Shown here in pieces: positions 46,200 to 56,100 of a stretch of DNA of 64,000 bases. The stretch spans positions 1-64,000 of the forward strand of contig DAOUKG010000057.1 of assembly GCA_034421575.1 (NCBI GenBank), in the 5' to 3' direction. The position numbers were made by a program, and so were the translations under genes. The first letter of the stretch is position 1, and each line of letters opens with the position of its first letter. A model generated the notes under the pieces. The model was given only the letters and a program-made list of their open reading frames with translations, was not told the DNA's origin and ran no database searches. This DNA is from VXLM01 sp034421575 (GTDB taxonomy: Bacteria; Chloroflexota; Dehalococcoidia; Lucifugimonadales; VXLM01).

Positions 46200-46838
46200 A
46201 TGGAGAACCAACAAGACAACGCGTACCCGGTCCACTTCAACGTCGACTATCCCGAAGGTCCTCGAAACAGGCTGACGGCGCTAGTCAGAATCATCCTTGC
46301 CATTCCCATACTCATTCTCATTGGTCTGGTGAGTGGGTATTCTTCGAGTGGCAACCTGACAATCGATCAGGTCGTCGCTCCTGTGTTCGCGGGCGGCATT
46401 GTGTGGCTGGCCACGCTCCTGATGCTCTTGTTCAGGCGAAAGTACCCGCGTTGGTGGTTCGACTGGAACCTGGAGCTGCAGAGATTCGGGGCCAGGGTGA
46501 GCGCATACATCATGCTGCTGCGAGACGAATATCCGTCTACGGACGAGGAGCAGTCCGTCCACCTCGACATTCCCTATCCCGACGCCGGACAGGACCTGAA
46601 CAGGTTCATGCCCCTGGTCAAGTGGCTCTTGGCCATCCCTCACTACATCGTCCTGGCGATTCTCTGGTTGATTGCATTCTTCATCACGATAATCGCCTGG
46701 TTCGCGATACTGATAGTCGGGAAATATCCAAAAGGGATGTTCGACTTCGTTGTTGGCATAGATCGGTGGACCTATAGGGTCCTGGCCTATGTCGCCCTTC
46801 TCAGCACGGACAGGTATCCCCCGTTCAGGCTTAGTTGA
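46200..46838 (+). CDS. DUF4389 membrane protein
   Basis: This 212-residue protein has four membrane helices (about residues 27-48, 62-80, 140-165 and 166-185). Its duplicated pattern is typical of DUF4389: R.....VR..LAIP...I, then YPRWWFDWNLELQRFGARVSAY and YPKGMFDFVVGIDRWTYRVLAY. The function is unknown. A strong Shine-Dalgarno, aggaggggtgag, precedes ATG. It lies alone upstream of ggt, with an 80-bp gap. Confidence 0.88.
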   Translation: MENQQDNAYPVHFNVDYPEGPRNRLTALVRIILAIPILILIGLVSGYSSSGNLTIDQVVAPVFAGGIVWLATLLMLLFRRKYPRWWFDWNLELQRFGARVSAYIMLLRDEYPSTDEEQSVHLDIPYPDAGQDLNRFMPLVKWLLAIPHYIVLAILWLIAFFITIIAWFAILIVGKYPKGMFDFVVGIDRWTYRVLAYVALLSTDRYPPFRLS

Positions 46839-46921
46839 TAGCGTCGAGGTTCCCGGGTGGCGAAGCCGGTCGGCCAACTGCATGAAAGAGGGCATCCTGC
46901 TTTGCCCGGACCTCCCATACC

Positions 46922-48676
46922 ATGAAAACTGCGAGAGACCTGAACACACGCAGCGTCTGGCGTCCTGACAAGGACGAGGTAGTCGTCGAGCACGGCGCCG
47001 TCGCCACCGCGCACCCGCTCGCGGCGCAGGTCGGCGTCGACGTTCTCAAGAGCGGTGGCAACGCCGTGGACGCGGCGATAGCAACCGGCTTCTGCCTGAA
47101 CGTGGTCGAGCCGTGGAGCTCCTCCATAGCGGGCCATGGCCAGATGATCGTTCACCTGGCCGCAGAGGGACGCAGCGTCGCCATCGACTACGGTCACCTC
47201 GCGCCAAGGGGCGCGACCCCCGACATGTACCGTATCGTTGGCCGGACGCTGGGGGGCACCGGGGTATACGAGGTCGAGGACCGCGCCAACGCCGTAGGGC
47301 ACCTGGCCGTAGGGGTGCCTGGGGTTACGGCCGGCATGTGCCGCGCCCACGAGATGTTCGGCTCGCTCCCCCTTGAGCGGCTCCTGGAGCCTGCCGTCCA
47401 CTATGCCAGGCAGGGGTTCGAGGCTGATCCGTCCGCCTGCCTGTCGATCGCAAGGAACATGCCGATGCTGGTCCGGTACGGAGAGGTCGGGCGGATATTC
47501 CTGCGGAACGGTTACCCTCCGCCGCCCGGAGCGAAGATCGTCCAGAGCGACCTCGCCGACACCATCGAACGGATCGGCAGGGAGGGCAAGGACGCCCTTC
47601 ACCGGGGCGAGATTGCAGCCGCCATCGACGAGGAATTCAGGAAGAACGGTGGAGTGCTCAGCGCGCAGGACCTCGCCGATTTCGAGCCGAAGGTGTACGA
47701 CCCGGTCAGGACCTCCTACAGGGGCTACGAGCTGATCGGCTCTCCCGTACCGGCCGGAACGATCACCTCCTTGCAGACCCTGAACATCCTGGAGAGCTTC
47801 GACGTGGGCAGTCTCGCGCAAGGCTCGCCTGAGCACCTGCACCTGTTCATCGAGGCGGCGAGGCACGCCTTCGCCGACCGCTACAGCTTCGTCGGCGATC
47901 CGGACTTCGTCCCTGCCCCGTTGGAAGGGATGCTGTCGAGGGAGTACGCAAGGGAGATCGCTCGCTCCATCGACCGCGACGTTGCGGGGCTGGAAGACGA
48001 GCGCGACATCCCTCCGTGGATCGCCTACGCCGACAGGCCCCTGCACGATCCCTGGCGTTACGACCCGCAGCGGCAGCCCGAAGGTGCGCCCTCCGCATCG
48101 CCACCGAGCGAGGGCGACTGCACCACCCATATCAGCGTCATCGACAAAGACAGGAACATGGTCTCCTGCACACAGACGGCGGTGGGGCATTTCGGATCAG
48201 GCGTCGTCGTACCGGGCACGGGGGTGCTCCTCACCAACGGGATGCTGGTCTTCAACCCCAAGCCCGGAGCGGCAAACTCGATAGCCGGGTTCAAGCGCGC
48301 CTTGAACAACATGGCTCCCGTGCTGATGCTCAGAGACGGCCGGCCCTTCCTGTCTCTCGGCGCCCCCGGCGGTCGCAGAATCATGTGCCGAATCCCTCAA
48401 ATACTCTCCAACGTGGTCGACTTCGGGATGGGGATGCAGGACGCCATCACGACGCCGAGCGTCGACGCTGCCGAGCACGTGACCCACGTCGACCACCGCA
48501 TCGATCCGGAGACGGTCGAGGCGCTTGCCCGCATGGGCCACAATGTCGAGGTAGTGCCTGAACCCTTCACCGGCGGAGGCTTCTCCCGTCCGCGAGGCGT
48601 CATGATCGACCCGGAGACCGGCCTCCTCCGCGCCGGAGTGCATCCGATAGGCCCCGACGAAGCCAGGGGATATTAG
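46922..48676 (+). CDS. ggt: gamma-glutamyltransferase
   Basis: GGT cleaves gamma-glutamyl bonds such as in glutathione. The 584-residue precursor has GGNAVDAAIATGFCLNVVEP, PLERLLEPAVHYA, and the self-cleavage/nucleophile site CTTHISVIDKD, with the catalytic Thr at about residue 401. After it come the GSGVVVPGTGVLLTNGM and APGGRRIMCRIPQIL segments of the small subunit. No signal peptide is seen, so it is probably cytoplasmic, unlike the E. coli enzyme. It lies alone upstream of the degV operon. Confidence 0.94.
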   Translation: MKTARDLNTRSVWRPDKDEVVVEHGAVATAHPLAAQVGVDVLKSGGNAVDAAIATGFCLNVVEPWSSSIAGHGQMIVHLAAEGRSVAIDYGHLAPRGATPDMYRIVGRTLGGTGVYEVEDRANAVGHLAVGVPGVTAGMCRAHEMFGSLPLERLLEPAVHYARQGFEADPSACLSIARNMPMLVRYGEVGRIFLRNGYPPPPGAKIVQSDLADTIERIGREGKDALHRGEIAAAIDEEFRKNGGVLSAQDLADFEPKVYDPVRTSYRGYELIGSPVPAGTITSLQTLNILESFDVGSLAQGSPEHLHLFIEAARHAFADRYSFVGDPDFVPAPLEGMLSREYAREIARSIDRDVAGLEDERDIPPWIAYADRPLHDPWRYDPQRQPEGAPSASPPSEGDCTTHISVIDKDRNMVSCTQTAVGHFGSGVVVPGTGVLLTNGMLVFNPKPGAANSIAGFKRALNNMAPVLMLRDGRPFLSLGAPGGRRIMCRIPQILSNVVDFGMGMQDAITTPSVDAAEHVTHVDHRIDPETVEALARMGHNVEVVPEPFTGGGFSRPRGVMIDPETGLLRAGVHPIGPDEARGY

Positions 48677-48878
48677 GTCTCGGAACGGCCGGATGATCGC
48701 CGAACACGCTCGATAAGATGCAGGAAGACTCGCGGCTGCAGCTCAGTCAGCGCTCATCCCGTTCAGTGGCAAGTGCCTCTGTCGGGAAGAAATCGTCCCC
48801 TGCGCTCCCTTTCGTCGCCGGTGAATCGCCGTGATATGATGCGCCGAAGCCGACTGCTGAGAAAGGTGTCGTCGCGTC

Positions 48879-49757
48879 TTGCAGAGGACAAGCCGGGTAT
48901 CCATCGTGACCGACAGCGCGGCCTCTCTGCCCGCCGAGTTGGCGGACGAGGCGGACGAATACCTGCATGTCGTCCCTCATCAGATGGTCATCGACGGGAC
49001 GACCTACCGCGAAGGACTCGACGTTTCGCCGGAAGAGTTCTATGAGACGCTGCGAAGGCTGAAGCGTCCGCCCGCCACGTCAGGGCCTTCGCCTGAGCAA
49101 TTCGCCAACGCATTCGAGGCGGCCTCAGAGGTGAGCGACAGCGTGGTATGCCTCGTACTCTCTTCGAAGTTCAGCATGACCCACGACTCGGCGGTTCTTG
49201 GAGCGCGCGAGGCGTCGGAGAAACTGCCGGACAAACGCATTGAGGTCATAGATACCGAGAGCGCCACCGGTTCGGGCCTCCTGGTGATAGAGGCGCTAAG
49301 GCTCTCGGCCAGCGGCCACACGGCGGACGAGATCATTGAGCGAACGAAGGCTCTCGTGCCGCGCGTCAAGGTGATCGCAACGCTCGACTCGCTCTACTAC
49401 CTTCTCAAGGGGGGTCGGGTGCCGGTGCTGGCGCACCTGGGGACGTCGCTGCTGCAGGTCAAGCCGATATTCGAGATGTATCGGGGGGATGTGAGGACGA
49501 TAGCCAAGGTGCGCACCGCAAAACGAGCGAAGGGGAAGCTCGTCGATCTCCTTCACGAGGACGTTGGGGAGGAAAGGCTCCACGCGGCCGTCCTGCAGGG
49601 TAATGTCCCGGACGAGGCGCGGGAACTGGAGGAGCGCATCGGATCGGAGTTCAACTGCGCGGAGCTCTACGTCGGGACGTTTTCCCCGGTGATTGGCGCC
49701 CACACCGGGCCCGGACTGCTGGGCGTGTCCTACTGGTCGGAAAGCGAGACGGCTTGA
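48879..49757 (+). CDS. DegV family fatty-acid-binding protein
   Basis: This 292-residue protein has the DegV/EDD fold: VSIVTDSAASLPAELA near the start, VIDGTTYREGLDVSPEEFY, PPATSGPSPEQF and the C-terminal GPGLLGVSYW. DegV (FakB) proteins hold a fatty acid for phosphorylation by FakA. No fakA lies beside it. The start is TTG 48879, after gaaaggtg; a later GTG is possible. Its stop overlaps the next gene (TTGA), so the two are translated together. Confidence 0.9.
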   Translation: MQRTSRVSIVTDSAASLPAELADEADEYLHVVPHQMVIDGTTYREGLDVSPEEFYETLRRLKRPPATSGPSPEQFANAFEAASEVSDSVVCLVLSSKFSMTHDSAVLGAREASEKLPDKRIEVIDTESATGSGLLVIEALRLSASGHTADEIIERTKALVPRVKVIATLDSLYYLLKGGRVPVLAHLGTSLLQVKPIFEMYRGDVRTIAKVRTAKRAKGKLVDLLHEDVGEERLHAAVLQGNVPDEARELEERIGSEFNCAELYVGTFSPVIGAHTGPGLLGVSYWSESETA

Positions 49758-51178
49758 CCGAGAACGTCATCCTGCAACTGACCGACCTGGTCACGACACG
49801 GCGATGCGCGCTCCGCATCGATCCGGCCGATCTCGACCTGACCCTTGACCGCATCCTCGACAAGTACGTCAAGTGCCCGCCTCTGGCCGTGCTGCGCCAA
49901 GAACGTCGCATCACCGAGGACTCCGAAGAGACCCTGACGGCGATACAGGACCTCGTTTACCTCTCGTCCGACTCCGGGGCTCTCACCGGCATGTTCGAGG
50001 GAGTCGAGTTTCTCCAAGATGGGAGATTCCTGGACGATGAAGACACCCTGCACGCGGAGCCGGTCTCCATCGCGGACAGGGACGCCCTCGTCGTCGACGT
50101 GCAGGTTGACCGCAGCGGCGTCGGATACGACCGCAACTGGGCCGGGTTCCAACGTCGACGGTGGGACAGGCACTCCGACGCATTCTCCGGATTCGTCGCG
50201 GAGACTCTGCAAACGCAGCTTGGTCCCGAACGCGCGAATCGCACAGCCGACCTCGAATCGGCGAGCGCTGAAGGGGACTTCGTTCACGCGCTCGCGCTCC
50301 GCATCTGGGAAGCCGACTTCGAGAACTACTCGCGCTTCGTGGGGCGGAAGCTGGTGTTCAAATCGGGCGATGAGACGGTGCTGAACATAGCCGAGGGGCG
50401 TGGCGGCATCTGCTCGGAGAAGGTGCAGGCCCTGAAGTTCCTGACCGACCAATACGGCCTGGAGTCCGAGTACGTCCTCTCCGGCCCTGCCACACCCGAC
50501 CCCGTACCCGAGGAGCGACTTCGGCAACTGCTGAACACCCTCGACTTTCGCTTTTCAAAGCGGTTCATGCGCTACTGGCAGCACCTAGCCCTTCTTTACA
50601 GGATCGACGGCAATGAGCTTCTCGTCGACGCGACCAACGGCAACGTTCCGTTCCTGTTCGCTTCGGGCGCAGAGGCGGACGAAGTGCTGAGGTACGATCC
50701 GAAGCGGCCCATTCCCGTGCGCATGGCCGTGAAGGAGGAGGACTTCTACTACCACCGCATCTCGCAGGACATCGTCGAGGACATGATCTTCGCGATGGAG
50801 GGATGGATTCCCTTCGTCGATCTCGTGCAGGTATTCGACAATGAGTTGGGGCTGTGCATCACGAAGGACTACATGGTCACGCCGGTCTTCTACAGAACCG
50901 ACAAGACATTCGATACAATACGGGGCGAGTACCTTCGCGTATGTGAAGAGGCCGGACTCGCCTGCGAGGTCTCCGACGAGTGGGGACTCGCTGGGCAGCT
51001 CGGCGAGGCGTTCGCGAAGGTCGAGCCGGAGAAGGCCGAGTACATCATGGACTCGTACGATCACCTGCTCGACAGGTACGACGAGGCCCACGGACCCGGG
51101 CACGAAGCGGGGCTTGCGGTGATCAGGCTGGAGAGTTCGTCAGTCCGGCTAGAGAGAGCAGGGCGGAATCACGTATGA
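49754..51178 (+). CDS. transglutaminase-like protein of unknown function
   Basis: I do not recognise a named family for this 474-residue protein. A transglutaminase/NAT-like catalytic pattern can be seen: Cys220 in EGRGGICSEKVQALKFL, His277 in YWQHLALLYRIDG and Asp292 in ELLVDATNGN, with spacing as in transglutaminase cores. The N-terminal 200 residues hold a helix-rich domain with many acidic residues. The C-terminal 170 residues contain DIVEDMIFAMEGW. There is no signal peptide. It overlaps degV and is 13 bp before the K+ channel gene, so it is probably part of that operon. Confidence 0.6.
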   Translation: MTENVILQLTDLVTTRRCALRIDPADLDLTLDRILDKYVKCPPLAVLRQERRITEDSEETLTAIQDLVYLSSDSGALTGMFEGVEFLQDGRFLDDEDTLHAEPVSIADRDALVVDVQVDRSGVGYDRNWAGFQRRRWDRHSDAFSGFVAETLQTQLGPERANRTADLESASAEGDFVHALALRIWEADFENYSRFVGRKLVFKSGDETVLNIAEGRGGICSEKVQALKFLTDQYGLESEYVLSGPATPDPVPEERLRQLLNTLDFRFSKRFMRYWQHLALLYRIDGNELLVDATNGNVPFLFASGAEADEVLRYDPKRPIPVRMAVKEEDFYYHRISQDIVEDMIFAMEGWIPFVDLVQVFDNELGLCITKDYMVTPVFYRTDKTFDTIRGEYLRVCEEAGLACEVSDEWGLAGQLGEAFAKVEPEKAEYIMDSYDHLLDRYDEAHGPGHEAGLAVIRLESSSVRLERAGRNHV

Positions 51179-51191
51179 ACGGCAACGGACG

Positions 51192-52256
51192 ATGTTCTAC
51201 TCGCTAAATCGACTGATTCGCAAGATGAGACGGCGCCGCGAACTCGGCGCGCTGTTCCTTCTGCTCGCCCTCGCGGTCAGCATCGTCGGGAACACGCTCA
51301 ACTTCTATTTCTTCGAGCGGGTCATCGATAGTCCCCCCGGAATCTGGGACAGCCTCTGGTACAGCGTTATATCGATCACCACCATCGGTTACGGCGATTT
51401 TTCCTCCACAACCGTCGGCGCGAGGATTGGAACGACGGTATTCATCGTCATCATCGGGCTGGCCGCGTTCACCACCTCCGTCGGTATGCTGGTGGACTGG
51501 GTCGTGGAACTCCGAGACAGAGAGAGGTCAGGCATGGGCAAATCGGACGCACGAGACCATCTGTTGATCGTCAACTTCCCCGGCGAGAGCCGGGTGCGGC
51601 AGGTGATTGACGAGTTCCTTACGGACGCCCAGCACAAGGACCGGGACATCGTGATCGTCGCCGACGCGATAGAGCGGCTCCCCTTCGTCATTGCCAATGT
51701 GTCGTTCGTGCGAGGCTCACCCTTGGAGGAGGAGACGTTCCAGCGGGCTGGAATCGATGACGCCGCGCAGGCCATCATCCTCAGCACCGGCTACAACGAC
51801 CCACGCTCCGACAGCTTTGTCGCGTCGGTGGCCTTCGTGGTCGAGAACATGAACCCGCACATCAACATCGTCGCCGAGTGCCTCGATTCGAAACACGCCG
51901 CCCTGTTCAGTCAGTCCGACCAGGTCTCTCTCGTGTACGCGCTGAGCCTCGTGACCAACCTCCTCGTGCAGGAGGCGCAGGACCCCGGAGTGGCGATCGT
52001 GACCCAGGCGATCACCAGCAACGAGGTCGAGGGCAACCTTTCCACCACGAAGGTGGAGGGCGAGATCGGTCCGAACGGCTCCTACGACTTCATCGCGGCG
52101 CGGCTGCTGGACAATAGCGTCAATCTGGTCGGGATCGTCCGCGGTGACGACGTGATCCTGAATTTCCACAATACCCCCTGCATCGTCGACGATATTCTCG
52201 TCTACATTGACTCCGACCGCCGGACGTGGAGCGAGTTCCGGGAGATGCTGACGTGA
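51192..52256 (+). CDS. potassium channel with RCK/TrkA-N domain
   Basis: This 354-residue protein has two membrane helices around a pore loop with the filter TTIGYGD (63-69), then a cytoplasmic Rossmann-type RCK domain (HLLIVNFPGESRVRQVIDEFL..., VIVADAIERLPFV, VRGSPLEEETFQRAGI). This is an MthK-type channel gated by a ligand such as Ca2+ or nucleotide. The GxGxxG of NAD-binding RCKs is changed (NFPGES), so the ligand is uncertain. It lies between the transglutaminase-like and GNAT genes, with tight spacing. Confidence 0.92.
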   Translation: MFYSLNRLIRKMRRRRELGALFLLLALAVSIVGNTLNFYFFERVIDSPPGIWDSLWYSVISITTIGYGDFSSTTVGARIGTTVFIVIIGLAAFTTSVGMLVDWVVELRDRERSGMGKSDARDHLLIVNFPGESRVRQVIDEFLTDAQHKDRDIVIVADAIERLPFVIANVSFVRGSPLEEETFQRAGIDDAAQAIILSTGYNDPRSDSFVASVAFVVENMNPHINIVAECLDSKHAALFSQSDQVSLVYALSLVTNLLVQEAQDPGVAIVTQAITSNEVEGNLSTTKVEGEIGPNGSYDFIAARLLDNSVNLVGIVRGDDVILNFHNTPCIVDDILVYIDSDRRTWSEFREMLT

Positions 52257-52888
52257 CCGTTGCCACGGCCCGCGTAATTCGCGCGCCGGACGGAGCGCCT
52301 GAGGCCGTCAGCACGGTCCACGGTCTATTCGTGGAGACCCTCGGAGAGGACGCCGTGGAAGACCTCGCGTCCTTTAGCGTGACGGTCTCTCCACACACCG
52401 ACCCACAAGTCGCTCCAAAACTGGTGACAGTGTTTGAACGCGGCAAACCCGTAGGCGCGATGCTCGGCGTGTACCTGCGCAGGGTGAACGGAAGCATGAT
52501 CCTCTACGCCGGTGTCAGGGAGCCGTTCCGACGGCGCGGACTGTACATGAAAATGAGGGCAGCCCTGCTCTCGGAGCTTTCGATGGAGTCCCCGACCGGC
52601 CCTGAATTCCTGCTGAGTGAACAGGAGGATGGCAGTTGGCTCATTGCGAAGTATCTTGATGAGTGGGGTGGCTTCGTCGCGCCGCTTGACTACGTTCAGC
52701 CCGCCGTCCAGGGCCTTGCGAGACGGAGGCTGGCCCTCGTAGTCGTACCGCAGGCGGCAAGCAGGGAGAACATCATCGAGGCCCTGCCGAACATCGTCCG
52801 TGAAGTGTACACATCCGTCTATCGCATAGCGGAACCGGAGGACAACGGGGATCTCCGCCGCGTGACGGGTTCTATCGGGATGTCCTGA
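52253..52888 (+). CDS. GNAT-like acetyltransferase
   Basis: This 211-residue protein shows a GNAT core with ILYAGVREPFRRRGLYMKMRAALL, the acetyl-CoA pyrophosphate loop (R-x-x-R-R-G), and preceding strands KPVGAMLGVYLRRVNGSM. The C-terminal half is longer than in minimal GNATs. GTG 52253 overlaps the channel stop (GTGA) and is taken as start. The substrate is unknown, but the tight link to the channel suggests a shared role. Confidence 0.75.
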   Translation: MTVATARVIRAPDGAPEAVSTVHGLFVETLGEDAVEDLASFSVTVSPHTDPQVAPKLVTVFERGKPVGAMLGVYLRRVNGSMILYAGVREPFRRRGLYMKMRAALLSELSMESPTGPEFLLSEQEDGSWLIAKYLDEWGGFVAPLDYVQPAVQGLARRRLALVVVPQAASRENIIEALPNIVREVYTSVYRIAEPEDNGDLRRVTGSIGMS

Positions 52889-52891
52889 GAC

Positions 52892-53005
52892 GTGAGTGTT
52901 CAGAGTTCATGGGGTGAACATCCCGCACCCCTATGGATACCCGCTTTCACGGGTATGACGGTGGCTGTGTGCGTTGAGTGCTCTCACGAAGTCTGAACAG
53001 TTACC
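52892..53005. mobile_element. 114-bp MITE-like element, copy B
   Basis: It matches 29044-29156 end to end: gtgagtgttcagagttcatg at the left, a cccgctttcacgggtatgac centre, and tctcacgaagtctgaacagt at the right. It separates the GNAT gene from secA. Confidence 0.78.
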
Positions 53006-53028
53006 CTGAGACCAGAGGAGTCGCCGCA

Positions 53029-56000
53029 GTGCCTGATGCTCCCACTGCCAATAGAACGTCCTCCGACAGATCGTCGGGAGAGTTCGTCTCATCCGTCCGA
53101 GGCATCGACCTGTCCGAAGCATCGGACGAGAGTCTTCGTGAGCGGGCCGATCAGCTGAGACGCGGCTCACTTGACGATGAGGTCCTGATCGAGTGCTTCG
53201 CCGTCATCGACGAGACCGTAAGAAGGCGGATCGGAGCATGGCAGGTCTTTGACCCAGAGTTCGCTCACCCCGATATCGACCGCTATCGAGAGCCTATGGA
53301 CGGCCTCGAAGGAACGGACAAGGCCATAGCGGAGATTCTGGCTATGGTGGCAGAAGAGAGTACCTCACGTTACTTCTCCGCCATAGACCTTCCCGCGGAG
53401 TTCTACAGCGCGATAGGGAAATCGTCCCTTGCCGACGCCCTGAGGTTCGAGCCAACCGACGAGCAGATAGAGGCGGGACGGCTGATGCTTGATCGCACAG
53501 TCGTCGAGATGGACGCGGGCGAGGGAAAGACGGTCGCTGCGGCCTTTCCCGCCATCACGCAGGCGCTCTCCGGACGCAGCGTTCACGTCATCACTGCGAA
53601 CGACTACCTGGCACTGCGCGATGCCGAGCTCCTCGCCCCGGCATACGAGTTCCTGGGTCTGACGGTCGGCGTCGTCCTGAGTCACATGAGCGACACGGAA
53701 CGGCGGAGCGCCTACCGCAACGACATCGTCTACGGCACCCTCAGAGAGTTCGGTTTCGACTACCTGCGCGACAACCTGCGCCACTCGCGGACCGACAGGG
53801 TACAGGGCGCTCTCCAGGTCGCCATCGTCGACGAGGCCGACCATGCGCTGGTCGATGACGGGCGCACGCCGCTCATCATCTCCGGCAAGCCGGGCGGGAG
53901 CGTCCGGTCGGTCTTCCGCGTAAAGCAGGCCGTCGATGGGCTTATCGCCGAGCAGGGCCGCCTCGTTGAGTCGCTGGCTGAGGGTCTCGACGAAGTGAAC
54001 GGCGCAGCACGTATCGAACCGTATGCCAAGCTGTTCCTCGCCGACCCGCGCCATTCGGCGATTGTCACCGCCGCCGCAAGCGACGGGCGATTTGTCAGTC
54101 GCCTTCGCGCCGAGATCGACGCGCACTCTGAGGACGGTCTCGAAAACAAGCTCACGGAAGGGCTGTTCTTCACGACGGACATACGACGCGGTATGACCGC
54201 GCTGACTGCGCTGGGCAGCGCGTATATCGAGACCCACCTGGGGCCGGTGTTCGATACCACGGACATTCAAGCGGAGCTTGACGTGATCGATGCCGACCGT
54301 GACGTGCCGCTCGCGGAACGGCGGCGGCGAAGGGATGCGGCATCCCGCAGAATCACCAGGCAGTACGGCGTCGCCAACCAGGTGCACCAGATGCTCCGCG
54401 CGTACCTGCTGCTGGCGCGTGACGAAGACTACATCGTCGCCGAAGGGCGGGTGGTTCTGATCGACGACCTTACCGGACGCCGCAAGTCCGACAGCAAGTA
54501 CCAGTACGGCCTGCAGGCGGCGCTGGAAGCAAAGGAGGGCGTCCGCGTCCGCCCGGACCCGCGCACGCAGGCGTACCTGACAGTCGAGGGACTCGTCCGG
54601 CAGTACGGCCACGTATCGGGAATGACGGGGACGGCGCTGGAGGCCCGCGAGACGCTCCGAAGGTCGTATGGCCTCAATGTTGCTCGCGTTGAACCGGCCA
54701 GCCCGTCGCGCCGGGTCGACCGGTCGCCGCGCGTTTACGCCACACGAAGCGAGAAGCTAGAGGCCATAGCCGGGGAAGTCGCGTACTGGAACCGAATTGG
54801 CCGTCCGGTGCTGGTCGGCACGCGGACGGTCGAGCAGTCGGACGAGATCAGCCGGCTCCTCAGCGACGCGCAGATTGAGCACAACAGGCTGGACGCCGTG
54901 CGAAACGGCGATGAGGTGCGAATCGTCCGCGAGGCGGGCTCGTTCGGCACGGTCACCGTGGCCACCAACATGGCGGGTCGAGGCACCGACATCCTTCTGG
55001 AGGACGACCTCGACGAACGGGTGACGGGGAGATTCGTCGAGACGCTCACCGGTCACCTCTCTGCCAAGGGCAGCCCCGTTCGCGTGGACTGCGGTCGCAG
55101 CGACATTGTAGAAGCGCTCGCCGCGCGAATCGCCGATATGGGGATCGACTACCACGTCACCAAAACAGGCATCGTTGTCGAGGGTGTGAGCGATGAGGTC
55201 TCGATGGAGTTCGGACTTGGACTCCACGTAGTCGGCACGGAGATGAACGAGGCGGCCCGCGTCGACAGGCAGCTCCGAGGTCGGAGCGGCAGGCAGGGGC
55301 AGCACGGTTCCTCACGCTTCATCCTGTCGCTGGAGGACCGTCCCTTCGTCACCACGAACCGCAGGTTGGAGCGACCTGACCCAGGTGACGCGCAGAGGCT
55401 CGTCGAGCAGGCGCAGACGGCAATCGAAGATGACGCCGAGGCCGTACGAGTCGTCTCATACGACCTTGCCCGCATCATAGAACGCCAGACCCTCATCTAC
55501 TACGGAGCGCGCAACGCCGTGCTCGACGACGCAGCATTTGATGAGACGTGCCGGGAGATGGGGAAGGACGTCGTCCGCCGCCTGGTCGATCTGCTGCTCC
55601 CGTCCGGAGAGATTGGGGACTACCCGTCACGGTTCGATGATTTGGTAGAGACCGTCCGTCTCGATTTCGGCATCGACATCGACGACCTGCACGGCCTCGG
55701 GGCCGAGTCCCTGCACGAAAGAATTTCCGAGGCCGTAATCACACGATTCGGTGATGTGGAGGCCGTTCTGGGTGCGCGAAGATACACCCGGCTGGCGAGG
55801 ACGATGGCATTGCAGGTGAGCGACGGGCTATGGTCGGAGCACCTCGACCTCGTGCAGGACCTGATCGTGAACGCGCAATTGTCCATGACTGGGCACAACA
55901 GCGCCGTTGCCGAGCTTGTCTTTCGCGCCGAAGATGCGTACCGTAAGTTCATGGAGCAGGCGTCCGATACGTTGATTTCTCGATTGGCGACCTTCGAGGC

Positions 56001-56067
56001 GGAAGAGGCCCTTGAGGATGAACCGTCGATCGTGCTTGCAGAAGACGTGGAGTCCATATTGGTGTAA
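53029..56067 (+). CDS. secA: divergent SecA-type preprotein translocase ATPase
   Basis: This 1012-residue protein has full SecA architecture: helicase NBD1 with EMDAGEGKT, IVDEADHALVDDGRTPLII and ANDYLALRDAE, the long preprotein cross-linking insertion, NBD2 with TNMAGRGTDI and DRQLRGRSGRQG, and a helical scaffold. It departs from housekeeping SecA: Walker A is MDAGEGKT instead of MxTGEGKT, the VDEVDS-type box is VDEADH, and the C-terminal zinc motif is missing. An accessory SecA2-like role is therefore possible. GTG 53029 (GGAG eight bases upstream) is preferred; upstream codons are MITE sequence. Two lipoprotein genes follow. Confidence 0.87.
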   Translation: MPDAPTANRTSSDRSSGEFVSSVRGIDLSEASDESLRERADQLRRGSLDDEVLIECFAVIDETVRRRIGAWQVFDPEFAHPDIDRYREPMDGLEGTDKAIAEILAMVAEESTSRYFSAIDLPAEFYSAIGKSSLADALRFEPTDEQIEAGRLMLDRTVVEMDAGEGKTVAAAFPAITQALSGRSVHVITANDYLALRDAELLAPAYEFLGLTVGVVLSHMSDTERRSAYRNDIVYGTLREFGFDYLRDNLRHSRTDRVQGALQVAIVDEADHALVDDGRTPLIISGKPGGSVRSVFRVKQAVDGLIAEQGRLVESLAEGLDEVNGAARIEPYAKLFLADPRHSAIVTAAASDGRFVSRLRAEIDAHSEDGLENKLTEGLFFTTDIRRGMTALTALGSAYIETHLGPVFDTTDIQAELDVIDADRDVPLAERRRRRDAASRRITRQYGVANQVHQMLRAYLLLARDEDYIVAEGRVVLIDDLTGRRKSDSKYQYGLQAALEAKEGVRVRPDPRTQAYLTVEGLVRQYGHVSGMTGTALEARETLRRSYGLNVARVEPASPSRRVDRSPRVYATRSEKLEAIAGEVAYWNRIGRPVLVGTRTVEQSDEISRLLSDAQIEHNRLDAVRNGDEVRIVREAGSFGTVTVATNMAGRGTDILLEDDLDERVTGRFVETLTGHLSAKGSPVRVDCGRSDIVEALAARIADMGIDYHVTKTGIVVEGVSDEVSMEFGLGLHVVGTEMNEAARVDRQLRGRSGRQGQHGSSRFILSLEDRPFVTTNRRLERPDPGDAQRLVEQAQTAIEDDAEAVRVVSYDLARIIERQTLIYYGARNAVLDDAAFDETCREMGKDVVRRLVDLLLPSGEIGDYPSRFDDLVETVRLDFGIDIDDLHGLGAESLHERISEAVITRFGDVEAVLGARRYTRLARTMALQVSDGLWSEHLDLVQDLIVNAQLSMTGHNSAVAELVFRAEDAYRKFMEQASDTLISRLATFEAEEALEDEPSIVLAEDVESILV

Positions 56068-56100
56068 CGTCCGGGACGAGCGTCCACGGGAGGTAAGGAT

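Noticed and set aside
46787..48190. 467-codon open frame antisense to ggt
   Set aside because: The ggt reading has the catalytic TTHISV motif and full family length. The antisense frame has no recognisable domain.
53365..54612. 415-codon open frame antisense to secA
   Set aside because: It lies wholly within a secA with intact helicase motifs and has shadow-like composition.
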